Assembly: GCF_000014945.1 (NCBI RefSeq)
Contig: NC_008553.1
Coordinates: 1,178,001 to 1,242,000 of the forward strand
Reading direction: 5' to 3'
DNA from: Methanothrix thermoacetophila PT
GTDB lineage: Archaea > Halobacteriota > Methanosarcinia > Methanotrichales > Methanotrichaceae
DNA length: 64,000 nt
Below, one piece after another: positions 43,873 to 53,141 of this stretch (positions are counted from its first letter, which is position 1; every line of letters starts with the position of its first letter). The translations under genes and the position numbers were made by a program. Below the pieces are notes generated by a model. The model saw only the letters and a program-made list of their open reading frames with translations, had not been told where the DNA came from and searched no databases.

Positions 43873-44028
43873 ATGCTGACCGATATGTTCGAGAGAGATG
43901 TTTGCATGTATGGCTTCGCTCACATGAGCTGGTTCAGCGTGTATGATTGGGAGAAGCCGGAGCCGAATCCTGAGCCCAGGATGCCCAGGAGAAGGAGACC
44001 ATTCATCAGCGGCCCATGGGGCTGCTAA
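43873..44028 (+). CDS. Possible 51-residue protein
   Basis: An intact frame ATG to TAA. It starts MLTDMFERDVCMYG, has an aromatic stretch HMSWFSVYDW, a Pro/Glu run, a basic stretch MPRRRRP and ends SGPWGC. A TATA-like CTTATATTC lies 21 bases upstream, a little close but compatible with a short leaderless mRNA. The biased composition argues for either a real small protein or chance; there is no family match. Confidence 0.42.
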   Translation: MLTDMFERDVCMYGFAHMSWFSVYDWEKPEPNPEPRMPRRRRPFISGPWGC

Positions 44029-44052
44029 CTTCTGTCTTTTAATTCGCGCTGC

Positions 44053-44167
44053 ACTTGTGATATGTTCATGTACTTGTATCATTGAGATTCATCAGATCCT
44101 AAAACGCCACCATGTCACTTGTTCGCATGCCGATCTCTTCGTGTACCTGTATCATTGTGAGCGTTCA
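44053..44167 (+). repeat. Degenerate direct repeat upstream of the DUF2193 gene
   Basis: TTCATGTACTTGTATCATTG (about 44064) and TTCGTGTACCTGTATCATTG (about 44139) are near copies, each preceded by CACTTGT. The role, if any, in regulating the downstream operon is unknown. A TATA-like ATTATTATATCC follows at 44221. Confidence 0.55.
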
Positions 44168-44332
44168 GCCAGGTGAATGGAGATCTGCGAATGAGGTATG
44201 TTGGCAAATAACAAAACGAAATTATTATATCCTTAATTGGCTGTATTACTATTGGGGTTTGAGGTGGCTATACGTGTTTTGAATCGCAGATGTGCATAAC
44301 ACCTCAATCCCGTATTTGAAGGAGTGGTGGGC

Positions 44333-45832
44333 ATGTCAGATCTATACAAAAAAATGGTTGATGAGGCCATGATGGCCCAGCGTGCGGATGTCGAGACTGT
44401 GAAGAGGAAGAGAGGCCAGGACTTCGTCGTATCAGATACTAAGGCGTATGTCGATGTGGTCAACAAGATGAAGGCTGCGGATGGTCAATCGAAGGCAGTG
44501 ATAAAGCTCCACGTCGACTCGGTGAACGCGCACTACGATATACTGAGTTCGCTCACAAAGACAATACGTCCTGAGGACGATCCCTTTGTGGAGCACTACC
44601 AGACCCCGGCCATAATGGAGATACTCTACGAGGAGGACGAGAAGTTCAGGAAGAGCGTCGAGGCGTTCATCCAGGCTGTGGGAAAGGCGGAGGCGTTGAT
44701 TGGACTGGAGGTGGTCAGGAGATATGGCGGGTTCTACGGTCCGACATGTGTCGTCGATTTCGCACTGATACCGGGATCGACAAGCAACGTCGTGAACAGG
44801 ATACTCAAGACCGTCGATATACCGGAGCACCACAAGCAGGCGATACTCGCTGCGAAATCGTGGGGCATGAACACATCCTATGGCATAGGTGAGGTATTCG
44901 CGCACGAGATCGAGAAGGGTGCTACACTATCAGACGCGATCAGGAAAGAGATCGAGATGATTCAGACGGTGTACAGGACACCCATCGAGGCGCAGGCGAA
45001 GCTGATGGACGCAGCAGGGCACACGTCGTTTGATGTGAGAAAGTACATGCAGAGCTACAAGAGCAGGATGAAGAGCGCGGTCAAAGAGGCGATCGACGAT
45101 GGCGTGCACTACGGCAACATAGTCACAGTGCCAGCCTACTGCGTCGGAGACGTAGCGCACCACATCGCCCAGTCGACGTTCAACATGTGCAAGGATGACG
45201 TTGTCATGGCTACAATCGAGGCAACAACAGAGGTTATGGAGACCACGCTGAACAATGCCGTTGATAAATTCAAGAATGAGTACCAGCCGCTCGCGCTCGC
45301 CACTGGCGCATCCGCATGCGCTGTTGAGCACATCCTGGAGCTTGATGGCTTCAACGCGATAATGATCGTGGATCTTCTGACAAAGAGATTCCATAACTAC
45401 GTGCAGCTCTATCCCACAAGAAGCGCAGCAGCAGAGCTCCACAACTGCGACTTCATGGACATGATACTCAGAGGATGGAAGTACCTCGACAAGGCCATGC
45501 GCATGAGGAACGGCTCGAAGACGAAGATCGTCCCGAAGGTCCTGGGATTCGATGTCGATCTAGAACCCATACATAAAAATGAGGTCCTGATGAACCCGCA
45601 GAGGTACGCGTATCCTGGGTGCGCCATCTCTGTCAGATTCTCCGCGCTGATGAGACTTGCTGATTATCCGTGCCTGCTCACCAGCGAGCCCGTGACCGCC
45701 ACGATGATGACCAACATAATAGCCCTCCACAAGGAGAAGCCAGCATCGCCTGCAAGGGTATGCAAGGACTGTGCTGCTGCATCGCTGATAGACTTCAGGC
45801 ATCAGTACTGCCAGTGGAAGGAAGCCGTGTGA
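44333..45832 (+). CDS. DUF2193 family protein
   Basis: A 499-residue protein of DUF2193, a methanogen-centred family without known function. It is soluble, rich in helices, and ends with a conserved-looking cysteine cluster, VCKDCAAAS then HQYCQW, which could bind metal. A second cysteine-containing segment is VPAYCVGDVAHH. The ATG at 44333 has GGAGTGG eight bases upstream; a GTG nine bases earlier sits on that Shine-Dalgarno. A leader of about 80 bases precedes it. DUF2180 and an aquaporin gene follow with gaps of 8 and 3 bases. Confidence 0.85.
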   Translation: MSDLYKKMVDEAMMAQRADVETVKRKRGQDFVVSDTKAYVDVVNKMKAADGQSKAVIKLHVDSVNAHYDILSSLTKTIRPEDDPFVEHYQTPAIMEILYEEDEKFRKSVEAFIQAVGKAEALIGLEVVRRYGGFYGPTCVVDFALIPGSTSNVVNRILKTVDIPEHHKQAILAAKSWGMNTSYGIGEVFAHEIEKGATLSDAIRKEIEMIQTVYRTPIEAQAKLMDAAGHTSFDVRKYMQSYKSRMKSAVKEAIDDGVHYGNIVTVPAYCVGDVAHHIAQSTFNMCKDDVVMATIEATTEVMETTLNNAVDKFKNEYQPLALATGASACAVEHILELDGFNAIMIVDLLTKRFHNYVQLYPTRSAAAELHNCDFMDMILRGWKYLDKAMRMRNGSKTKIVPKVLGFDVDLEPIHKNEVLMNPQRYAYPGCAISVRFSALMRLADYPCLLTSEPVTATMMTNIIALHKEKPASPARVCKDCAAASLIDFRHQYCQWKEAV

Positions 45833-45840
45833 GGGATTGA

Positions 45841-46050
45841 ATGAGATGCTATCTCTGCGCCCTCGAGGGGAAAACCACCGAGGCGGTCGCGATATGCATA
45901 GTCTGCGGGATGGGCGTCTGCATGGATCATCTCGTCAGGGATGAGATCGAGGTCTGGGAGGGAGGGTATCCCTTCCCATCAAAGAAGCTGAAGAGACGGC
46001 TTCCCAGGATTCTCTGCAAGCCATGCTACGCTGTATACCACGAGGGATGA
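45841..46050 (+). CDS. DUF2180 small zinc-finger protein
   Basis: The 69-residue protein has four Cys pairs or His ligands: MRCYLCALEG, ICIVCGMGVCMDH and ILCKPCYAVYH. This is the DUF2180 pattern and suggests binding of two zinc ions. It has no known role. It is tightly linked to DUF2193, which suggests a joint function. Confidence 0.85.
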   Translation: MRCYLCALEGKTTEAVAICIVCGMGVCMDHLVRDEIEVWEGGYPFPSKKLKRRLPRILCKPCYAVYHEG

Positions 46051-46053
46051 GAT

Positions 46054-46791
46054 ATGTCCCTGGCAAAGAGATGTCTTGCTGAGGTCGTCGGGACAGCGAT
46101 TCTGGTCTACTTCGGCGCTGGAGCCGCGGCCATCACACTCATGATCTCGAAGGGCTCCAGCCCGCCGAACCCCTTCAACATCGGGATCGGCGCGCTTGGC
46201 GGCTTGGGAGACTGGTTCGCGATAGGGATGGCCTTCGCCATAGCGATCGCGGGCGTCATATACGCTCTCGGGAGGGTCTCGGGGGCGCACATTAATCCGG
46301 CCGTGACGATAGCGCTCTGGGCCACCAGGAGGTTCCCGAGCGGCGAGGTGATTCCGTACATAGTGGCGCAGCTGATCGGCGCCTCTCTCGGATCCCTGCT
46401 CTTCGCCGCAAGCGCCGGATCTGATGCTGTGATGGTCGGCGGTCTCGGAGCGACTGCGCCGTTCCCCGGCATATCATTCGGGCAGGCGGTGCTCGCGGAG
46501 GCGATAGGGACGTTCCTGCTGATGCTCGTGATCATGGGGGTGGCGGTTGACGAGCGGGCGCCACAGGGGTTCGCCGGGCTTATTATAGGCCTGACAGTTG
46601 GAGGGGTCATAACAACCACCGGAAACATCGCCGGCTCCTCTCTGAACCCTGCAAGAACGTTCGGGCCCTACCTGGTAGACCACATCATGGGCGGCCCTGT
46701 GCTCTGGAGCCACTACCCGATATACGTCATAGGCCCGGTGCTCGGTGCTCTTGTGGCAGCGTTTCTGTACGATATACTGGCAAAAGAATAA
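46054..46791 (+). CDS. aqpM: Aquaporin (MIP family, AqpM type)
   Basis: A 245-residue membrane channel with six spans and both signature loops, GAHINPAVT (NPA at 81-83) and GSSLNPARTF (NPA at 198-200). Archaeal AqpM passes water and possibly small uncharged solutes such as glycerol, CO2 or H2S. It is the third gene of the DUF2193-DUF2180 unit, three bases after DUF2180. Confidence 0.94.
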   Translation: MSLAKRCLAEVVGTAILVYFGAGAAAITLMISKGSSPPNPFNIGIGALGGLGDWFAIGMAFAIAIAGVIYALGRVSGAHINPAVTIALWATRRFPSGEVIPYIVAQLIGASLGSLLFAASAGSDAVMVGGLGATAPFPGISFGQAVLAEAIGTFLLMLVIMGVAVDERAPQGFAGLIIGLTVGGVITTTGNIAGSSLNPARTFGPYLVDHIMGGPVLWSHYPIYVIGPVLGALVAAFLYDILAKE

Positions 46792-46805
46792 AACTGAGAT
46801 TCTCA

Positions 46806-47660
46806 TCATTTTTTAATTTCGAATTCCTTCATCTCTCTTGCGTCATATCCTCCGATATCTGCATGGAGGCCATCTCTCACATAAACCCAGATGAAATATT
46901 TACCCTCAGGAACATCAGCACTCCAGACCCACACGCTCTGGTTCTGGTATCCTTGTGTCCCATCAACCCGTTTGCCATCCATGTCGAGAACCTCGAACTT
47001 GTACTGTAGGAATCCATTTGATGGGTTGGTGGCGCTGCAGGATATCTTCACCTTTGTCCCTGGCGTAGCAGGACTATCGGGATCTGTTGTGAAGTTCTCA
47101 ATTGCAGGCTTTGCTGCTGCAGCCGGCGCTGGAGGGCCACCACCATTTTGCGGTTCAGCGCCCTGTGTGGCGCGGCCGCCGAAGTAGAAACCGATTATGG
47201 AGGAGATGGCGCCGGTAAGCGCGAGGAGGATGTCCTTCAAAGTTGGAAGTATTTTGTCCAAAGTCGTATCCTGTAATTTGAAAGGGTTGGCGATGAGCAG
47301 GAATATAGCAGCACCGAGGATGACGCTCAGTGTCAATGCCATTGTGGCCCTGGCTACGCCCTGCATCCCACTGGACTGAACTACCAGAGCATCCTTTACC
47401 AGCTGAACCAGCTCGGCCTGGTTGCAACCCGACGAGAGCTTCTTCTCCAGCAGATTCCGGACATCTCTCAGATGATCATAGTAGCCCTTGATGTTCCACA
47501 GTATGGGAAGACTGGCGAATACGAACAGCAGGAGAATCACAAGCGCCGTGAGTAAAGGAGTGCTCATAGATAAACGCGCTGCCACAAAGGTCAAAACCAT
47601 TCCTGCCAGCAGCCCCAGGAGCAATATCAAAAAACCTCTTTGATTTTTGCACAGTGACAT
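46806..47660 (-). CDS. Membrane protein with C-terminal Ig-like domain
   Basis: A 284-residue protein. Two N-terminal spans (about 9-55), a soluble helix with Cys, then two more spans (about 105-125 and 142-165) lead through a Gly/Pro/Ala linker to a beta-sandwich domain (about 187-284) ending in FEIKK. No family is assigned; it could be a sensor or envelope protein. The ATG at 47660 is preferred because the TATA box is centred 26 bases upstream; an ATG at 47666 is the alternative. Confidence 0.72.
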   Translation of the reverse strand: MSLCKNQRGFLILLLGLLAGMVLTFVAARLSMSTPLLTALVILLLFVFASLPILWNIKGYYDHLRDVRNLLEKKLSSGCNQAELVQLVKDALVVQSSGMQGVARATMALTLSVILGAAIFLLIANPFKLQDTTLDKILPTLKDILLALTGAISSIIGFYFGGRATQGAEPQNGGGPPAPAAAAKPAIENFTTDPDSPATPGTKVKISCSATNPSNGFLQYKFEVLDMDGKRVDGTQGYQNQSVWVWSADVPEGKYFIWVYVRDGLHADIGGYDAREMKEFEIKK

Positions 47661-47964
47661 ATACATTTGTTTACTCGCCGATATATATAATTTATTCAGC
47701 GAGTATTCCTAAAAAAACCTCTGGTTTTGAGGCAAATGTGAGACAAATACGATATCAGCGAGAATCCGCCATTGTAAAAATAAGGGTTTATAGAATACTC
47801 CAGCTCAATAACAATCTCCTGAGATCTGCAGATGCCTTCTGACACATGATATCTGCGAAGCTCTCTCAATCATGCGTGAATAGTACAGACAGACCATTAG
47901 GCTTTTAGATAAAAATATATATTCAGAAAATCTGCTAGATGCTCCGGTCGATGGAGGCTTGGGA

Positions 47965-48282
47965 TTGAGTGGTGCAGGGTTGAGGCACTGCGGCCATCTC
48001 GAGGAGGGAGTTCTGGCCCTGATCGGCAGCGACGGTGTCGTGCAGTCCGAACTTGCGAGGCTTCTCGGTATAAGCAGCAGCAAGTGCTCGCGTATCGTGC
48101 GGAGCCTCGAGAGGAGGGGGCTTGTGAAAAGGAGCAGGACCGTTTTCAGGGGGAGAAGGACCTATCTGATAAGACGAAGGTCCCCGCCGGGGAGATCGAT
48201 CGACAGCTACTTAGCGGAGCTGTATGTCCTTTTCCTTGTGAACACTTCTCTTGAGACCAAAGATCGGAGGCGCTCTTCTTGA
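47965..48282 (+). CDS. Winged-helix transcriptional regulator
   Basis: A 105-residue MarR/Lrp-like DNA-binding protein: VQSELARLLGISSSKCSRIV is the helix-turn-helix, and the wing is RRTYLIRR. The C-terminal helix likely mediates dimerisation. The TTG at 47965 lies seven bases after GGAGGC; a TTG at 47959 is too close to it. The stop overlaps the UbiA gene start, suggesting that it regulates or is co-expressed with lipid synthesis. The 300 bases upstream show only an AT-rich promoter. Confidence 0.8.
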   Translation: MSGAGLRHCGHLEEGVLALIGSDGVVQSELARLLGISSSKCSRIVRSLERRGLVKRSRTVFRGRRTYLIRRRSPPGRSIDSYLAELYVLFLVNTSLETKDRRRSS

Positions 48283-49082
48283 CCCTCCTGGAGATCATGA
48301 GGCCCGCGAACTGCGTGATGGCAGGTGCTGCATCGCTCACGGGCATGTTGGTCTCAGGGGCGCTTTTGCAGTCATTGCACACTCCTGTTCTTGTCTTCTC
48401 CGCAGTGCTTCTCATCACCGGCGGAGGCAATGCGATAAACGACTACTTCGACAGGGAGATCGATGCTGTGAACAGGCCGGATCGGCCGATACCGAGCGGC
48501 CGGATCTCCCCGCGTGCAGCTCTGATATGGTCGGTGGCGCTGTTCATCGCAGGTTGTTTAATCGCAGGTCTGATAAATCAGAGCTGTCTTGCGCTGGCCT
48601 TGCTGAACTCATTTGTTCTCATAATATATGCTGCGAGGCTCAAGGGGCTGCCTGTTGCAGGCAACATCGCAATCTCGTACCTGACTGGCACCACCTTCCT
48701 GTTCGGCGGATTGGCAGCATCGCCGTCGAGCATAACAGCGTTTCTCTCCATACTCTCAGCACTCGCAACACTCAGCAGGGAGATCGTCAAGGATATCGAG
48801 GATCTCCCAGGAGATCTCGCACATGGCGCCAAAACGCTCCCCGCGTTCATTGGAAAAAGAAAATCATTCGTCCTGGCATCTCTGGTTCTGATTGTGGCGA
48901 TGCTGCTGAGCTATCTCGTGCCGCTGGGGATCGACTACCAGGCTGCGGTCAGCATCGCGAATCTTGCGTTTCTCCTCTCCATAAAAAGAATGCTCTGCGG
49001 CGATGCCTCCGGATCTCAGAGGTGGATAAAGATGGGAATGGGGATGGCGCTGGTGGCGTTTTTGATCGGGTATCACATATAG
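48279..49082 (+). CDS. Digeranylgeranylglyceryl phosphate synthase (UbiA family)
   Basis: A 267-residue prenyltransferase that adds the second geranylgeranyl chain to GGGP for archaeal membrane lipids. The two Asp-rich motifs are NDYFDREIDAVNRPDRP (about residues 53-69) and DIEDLPGDLAHGAKT. About eight spans are present. The TTG start at 48279 has CGGAGG upstream and overlaps the regulator stop. A second UbiA protein is at 51 kb; this one has the better DGGGP synthase pattern. Confidence 0.88.
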   Translation: MTLLEIMRPANCVMAGAASLTGMLVSGALLQSLHTPVLVFSAVLLITGGGNAINDYFDREIDAVNRPDRPIPSGRISPRAALIWSVALFIAGCLIAGLINQSCLALALLNSFVLIIYAARLKGLPVAGNIAISYLTGTTFLFGGLAASPSSITAFLSILSALATLSREIVKDIEDLPGDLAHGAKTLPAFIGKRKSFVLASLVLIVAMLLSYLVPLGIDYQAAVSIANLAFLLSIKRMLCGDASGSQRWIKMGMGMALVAFLIGYHI

Positions 49083-49167
49083 CATCCGGCATATGCTCAG
49101 CAGCAGGGGGGGCGATCCAAAGTGATTTTCTCTCTTTCAGAAGGGGTTTGTGCGCTCACATTCTTCG

Positions 49168-49935
49168 TCAAAGCCTCTCCAGTATCGATGCAAAGGCGAA
49201 CCTCTGCTTTACAGGACCGATCTTTATCCTGAGCCGCTCCCCTGGAGATGCGTTCTTCACGATAACAGCGAATCCTTGTATCATCGCTATCCCGTCGCCT
49301 GTGCGTCCGACGGAGTCCACCGTGACATCATAGATTTCGCCGGACCTGACAGGCGCGCTGAGCAGCTTCTTCCCTATCACGTAGATCTCAGCGCTCTCCT
49401 TTCTGGATGCAGGAGGAGTGTAAGCATGCACCGAGCTGAACTCGCGTTTAACCTCCTCAAGGTAATCATTGAACATATCTCCCTGGAATACCTTCACCAG
49501 AAAGCTGCCGCCCGGACGCAGGAGACGCTTCGCGATCCTGAGCGCCGCTCTGGAGAGATCTATAGATCTGGCGTGATCCACATCCCATATCCCTGAGAGG
49601 TTCGGAGCAGCATCCGATATCACCACATCCGCCTGCCCTCCGAGGGCAGCTGCGATCTGCTCCAGGGTCTCCTCCTTCGTGATGTCCCCCTGTATAGTGA
49701 CAATGCCCTCTAGAGGCTCTATTCTCTCCAGATCCACACCCACAACGATGCCGCCGGATAGCTCCCTGGCGACCTGAAGCCAGCCTCCGGGCGCTGCGCC
49801 GAGGTCGACAACTCTCGAACCTCTGCGGATGATGTGAAACTTATCATTTATCTGCTTCAGCTTGTACGCTGACCTCGCCCGGTAGCCCTCCTCCTTGGCC
49901 TTCCTGTAGTAATGATCTTTCTGGTCTCTGGCCAT
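49168..49935 (-). CDS. rlmE: 23S rRNA 2'-O-methyltransferase RlmE (FtsJ) with TRAM domain
   Basis: The 255-residue SAM enzyme methylates a ribose of 23S rRNA. It has VDLGAAPGGWLQVA (44-57), the catalytic K-D-K-E pattern (K in YKLKQIND, D in VISDAAPNLSG, K in SFLVKVFQG, E in SAEIYVIG) and a C-terminal TRAM domain for RNA binding (about 195-255), typical of archaeal forms. It follows DUF763 with a four-base gap. Confidence 0.95.
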   Translation of the reverse strand: MARDQKDHYYRKAKEEGYRARSAYKLKQINDKFHIIRRGSRVVDLGAAPGGWLQVARELSGGIVVGVDLERIEPLEGIVTIQGDITKEETLEQIAAALGGQADVVISDAAPNLSGIWDVDHARSIDLSRAALRIAKRLLRPGGSFLVKVFQGDMFNDYLEEVKREFSSVHAYTPPASRKESAEIYVIGKKLLSAPVRSGEIYDVTVDSVGRTGDGIAMIQGFAVIVKNASPGERLRIKIGPVKQRFAFASILERL

Positions 49936-49939
49936 AAAT

Positions 49940-51034
49940 TCACCGCGTGTGTCTGACGAATCCTGACAGCCGCTTCATCGCCTCGTACTTCTCCTTATCG
50001 CCCAGCTTCGCCTCCTGGAGCGCCTCTCTGAGATGCTCTATGCTCCGATCGTAGTTCTCTCTGTCTACAGGATACGGATATCCGTCCTTCCCGCCGTGGG
50101 CGAAGCTGTACCTGGCAGGATCCCTCCAGCTCGGCGGTGCCCCGAAAATCAGCTCTGCTATCAGGGTGAGTGCGCGTACCCTCTTCGGTCCCATGCCCCT
50201 GAGCATTACAAGCTCTTCGTAAGTTGATGGCTGCAGCTCATAGGCTGCCTGCAGGATCCTGAGGCCATCTCTCCCGATATCCACAGGTAGAATCTCATGC
50301 CTGGCAGGCATTCTCAGCGCCGGCGAGAAATCCTCCAGGCTCCGCTGTGCTGTGTATTTTTTGATGTGTGATGGTCCATCCCTTACGAGATCGAGCGTGG
50401 CCTGCCTGTTCTCCCTGCTCTCCTTTGATGTGAGATCCATAACCCTGGATTCGAGGCGCTGCGCGCATATCGCTGCGTGCGGCTCCTCGATCATGCTGTA
50501 TAACTTATCGGAGAGCCAGTGGTACCTGCGCGCGTATCTCTCGTTCATCCCCTGCTGGACCACTGCCCACTCCCCATTTGATGTCAGTATGAATGCATGG
50601 TGGTAGAGCCTGTAGCCATCCTGCACCAGGGCGTTGTCAACCTTTGCAGAGAGTCTGCTCGCCCTTATGAGATCCTCGATCTTCCTCTCCGACAGCGAGA
50701 AGATCTCCCCGTAGCGCATGATCTCCACAGGGGTTTTCAGAGATGTCGCTCCCTTTCCTCCTGCAACCACCACACCATCCTCAGGTCGGAGAGACGCCCT
50801 CAGCGCTCCGGTGGTTGTGGTCGTTGTGCCCGATGAGTGCCAGTCGAATCCAAGGACGCAGGAGAACGCCTGGAACCAGAATGGATCCGAGATCCTACGG
50901 AGGAGCTCCTGCTCACCATATTCGTATATGATCACCCTGGCTATCTCGCCTGCGAGAAGTCGCATTCTACTGAAGAGCCATGGTGGCGCTCTGCCATCGT
51001 GAAGTGGGAGATCCGCGGTTCCTGTTTGAGCCAT
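49940..51034 (-). CDS. DUF763 family protein
   Basis: A 364-residue protein of DUF763, found in archaea and some thermophilic bacteria, with no proven function. The N-terminal half contains GTADLPLHDGRAPPWLF and SSGTTTTTTGALR; the C-terminal half has a helix-hairpin-helix, LVMLRGMGPKRVRAL, which suggests DNA binding. The ATG at 51034 begins the family consensus; 51055 is an alternative. It is upstream of rlmE. Confidence 0.87.
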   Translation of the reverse strand: MAQTGTADLPLHDGRAPPWLFSRMRLLAGEIARVIIYEYGEQELLRRISDPFWFQAFSCVLGFDWHSSGTTTTTTGALRASLRPEDGVVVAGGKGATSLKTPVEIMRYGEIFSLSERKIEDLIRASRLSAKVDNALVQDGYRLYHHAFILTSNGEWAVVQQGMNERYARRYHWLSDKLYSMIEEPHAAICAQRLESRVMDLTSKESRENRQATLDLVRDGPSHIKKYTAQRSLEDFSPALRMPARHEILPVDIGRDGLRILQAAYELQPSTYEELVMLRGMGPKRVRALTLIAELIFGAPPSWRDPARYSFAHGGKDGYPYPVDRENYDRSIEHLREALQEAKLGDKEKYEAMKRLSGFVRHTR

Positions 51035-51213
51035 TATCCCTGGAGTATCTTTCATTCAGGATAATAACACTTCCGAAGAAAACCTATGATACGCTGATCA
51101 TCACGGGTTTCAGGAAGGATACACACTTCTTCTGAAACACGATCGATTCTCTCCTGACCGCATATGTTTCGTGGAGGCAGCAGATCCTCATCTTTGCCGC
51201 CCTTCGTCGGGCA

Positions 51214-52104
51214 TCAGATCATCACTCCAAGAAACACATCGAGCATCAGGGCTGCGAAGAGCACTGCCCTGTAGTTTGCGCCCTGGTAGAAGAGCATCTC
51301 GCCGCGCGATGGTGTTGGATTCCTGACGAAATCCGCGCACTGCATGAGCATCCATATGCCTGAGAGAATAGCAGTCGCATGATAGAGAGCGCCGAGGCCT
51401 GATAAGATTCCGAGCAGCAGCGACAGGATCACACCGATAGTCCAGAAGGCTGCCACCAGCTTCGATGTGAGTGGAATCCCGTAAGTGGCAGGGGTTGTGG
51501 GTATGCCCTTTGCCCTGTCTCCCGGGACATCGCGGGATGCATCGCAGTTCGTGAACCCCCAGTCTGTTATGCATATCATTAGACCCAGGATCAGGGCTGC
51601 AGGATGAAAGCCGGGACCGGGCATGAGGTATCCAGCAGGCGATATGGCGAGCCAGACGCCAACAGGGACCATGCCATATGCCAGCCCTACGAACATCCAG
51701 CTCAGCGGAGTCCTCCGCTTCGCCCATGCAGAGTAAACGGTTATGATCGCTGTGGCAGCTATGAGCATCACCAGGCTCTCAGGGTTTAGGTATGTCGCCG
51801 CGGCTGCCGCGAGCATCAGAAGGACGAGGGCGTAAATGCCGGCACCGCGCCTGCTGACCTTGGCTGATGGTAGGGGCCTGTCAGGCATCGCCACCCTGTC
51901 AACGTCGACGTCCACGTAGTCATTGAAGACGTATGAGCTGGTTATCGCAAAATACGCCCCGATCGTGGCTATCAGAAACGGTTCCGCTCCTGGAAGCGAG
52001 CCTGTGGTCGCATAAGCGGAGAGGAGAGCTGATGCAGCAGGAAGCGCGAGATCCATGGGCGCCAGAGGCGGACGGAGCAGCTCCAGGTACGCTCTCACAT
52101 CCAT
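51214..52104 (-). CDS. UbiA-family prenyltransferase
   Basis: A 296-residue membrane prenyltransferase with about nine spans and the two motifs NDYVDVDVDRVAMPDRP and DASRDVPGDRAKGIPTTP. It resembles chlorophyll/menaquinone-type UbiA proteins more than DGGGP synthase; the acceptor is unknown. The ATG at 52104 is chosen, as the frame upstream reads through a duplicated copy of the pgiA end. It lies 77 bases behind pgiA. Confidence 0.82.
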   Translation of the reverse strand: MDVRAYLELLRPPLAPMDLALPAASALLSAYATTGSLPGAEPFLIATIGAYFAITSSYVFNDYVDVDVDRVAMPDRPLPSAKVSRRGAGIYALVLLMLAAAAATYLNPESLVMLIAATAIITVYSAWAKRRTPLSWMFVGLAYGMVPVGVWLAISPAGYLMPGPGFHPAALILGLMICITDWGFTNCDASRDVPGDRAKGIPTTPATYGIPLTSKLVAAFWTIGVILSLLLGILSGLGALYHATAILSGIWMLMQCADFVRNPTPSRGEMLFYQGANYRAVLFAALMLDVFLGVMI

Positions 52105-52203
52105 ACTATCACTCCAGGATGTTCTTGAAGTCCCCAAGGCAATCGCAGAGAAAGGCCCAGGGCCGACTCACATCCATGCTATCACTCCAGGATGTTCTCG
52201 AAG
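52097..52203 (+). repeat. Duplication of the pgiA end and UbiA start
   Basis: A 36-bp segment, TCCATACTATCACTCCAGGA and flanks, at 52097-52132 recurs at 52168-52203 with two substitutions. The second copy is the end of pgiA. The first encodes the same terminal codons (FxNILE, stop) just before the UbiA start. Confidence 0.8.
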
Positions 52204-52907
52204 AGGCTCAGGTGATCCTGTGGTCTGGTCAGAAACTCCAGCCCGATGGGGTTCTTGAGAGAGGAGTACATCTCCCTGCTGCGGCTGAGCCCAAATCTCC
52301 TCAGGAGAGCCTCATCTGGTGCCTCCAGCCACCTGACGGGCGCGGGATCCCTGTACCTGGGGTTCTTCACGAACCCTTCCTTTGTGTAGTAGTATGCTCC
52401 GCCGCGCAGATCTCTGTATGGGCCGTATATGGAGGAGAAGCTCCTGCATACAAAGTTCGACATCTTCAGGCGCCTGTTTGAGCGGTTTATTGTGATATGA
52501 CCATATCCTGGAGGTATAACGATCTTATCACCCTCAGATGCTACGATGCACACGACAGAGCTCGCGTCCTCATTCTGGAGGAGGTAAAGCGCCTCTCCTT
52601 CAAGGACCTCATAGACCTCGGGATATGTCACATCCGTGCCTGGGACCTTTGGATGATAATGGCCAGCCGTCTTCACATACTCCCTCCCGAGCATTCTGGG
52701 AGGTATGATTGTTATGTCGTAGCGAAGATCATGCTCGATAAGAGTGTTTTGGTCAGCCCTGCTCAGGTAGAGGTCCCTGTACATGTAGTAGAGATCGATA
52801 TCATCAGCGGATGATGCCCATTCTGTATCGCAGAGAAGCTCGCGCATATCGCTCAACCGTCTGATATCAGGCTCCCACCGCCTGCCTCCAATCTCAAGAG
52901 TCTGCAA
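52182..52907 (-). CDS. pgiA: Cupin-type glucose-6-phosphate isomerase
   Basis: A 241-residue archaeal enzyme interconverting glucose-6- and fructose-6-phosphate. The cupin metal motif is GHYHPKVPGTDVTYPE, with His83, His85 and Glu97, followed by the second cupin motif VIPPGYGHITIN. It has no relation to bacterial Pgi. The ATG at 52907 is the first of the frame. It is followed by the UbiA gene. Confidence 0.95.
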   Translation of the reverse strand: MQTLEIGGRRWEPDIRRLSDMRELLCDTEWASSADDIDLYYMYRDLYLSRADQNTLIEHDLRYDITIIPPRMLGREYVKTAGHYHPKVPGTDVTYPEVYEVLEGEALYLLQNEDASSVVCIVASEGDKIVIPPGYGHITINRSNRRLKMSNFVCRSFSSIYGPYRDLRGGAYYYTKEGFVKNPRYRDPAPVRWLEAPDEALLRRFGLSRSREMYSSLKNPIGLEFLTRPQDHLSLFENILE

Positions 52908-53141
52908 TTAAACACCTCGCTTGCGTTCACCGCTCACGGAGAAGTTGTCGGGCTGTTTTCAGCGAATCGGTTCCCTAAACATCCATCTCCGACTATCCCA
53001 GAGCGCACGCAGATAAATTCTTTAGGGCGGTATATACACGAAGGGCGGAACTTCCCGCTTCATGTGGAAAAACTGCCCGAACCGGTTCGACGACAACTAT
53101 TTTAGTGAACCAGTCTGACTTCAGCAAGGAGATGTGGGACA

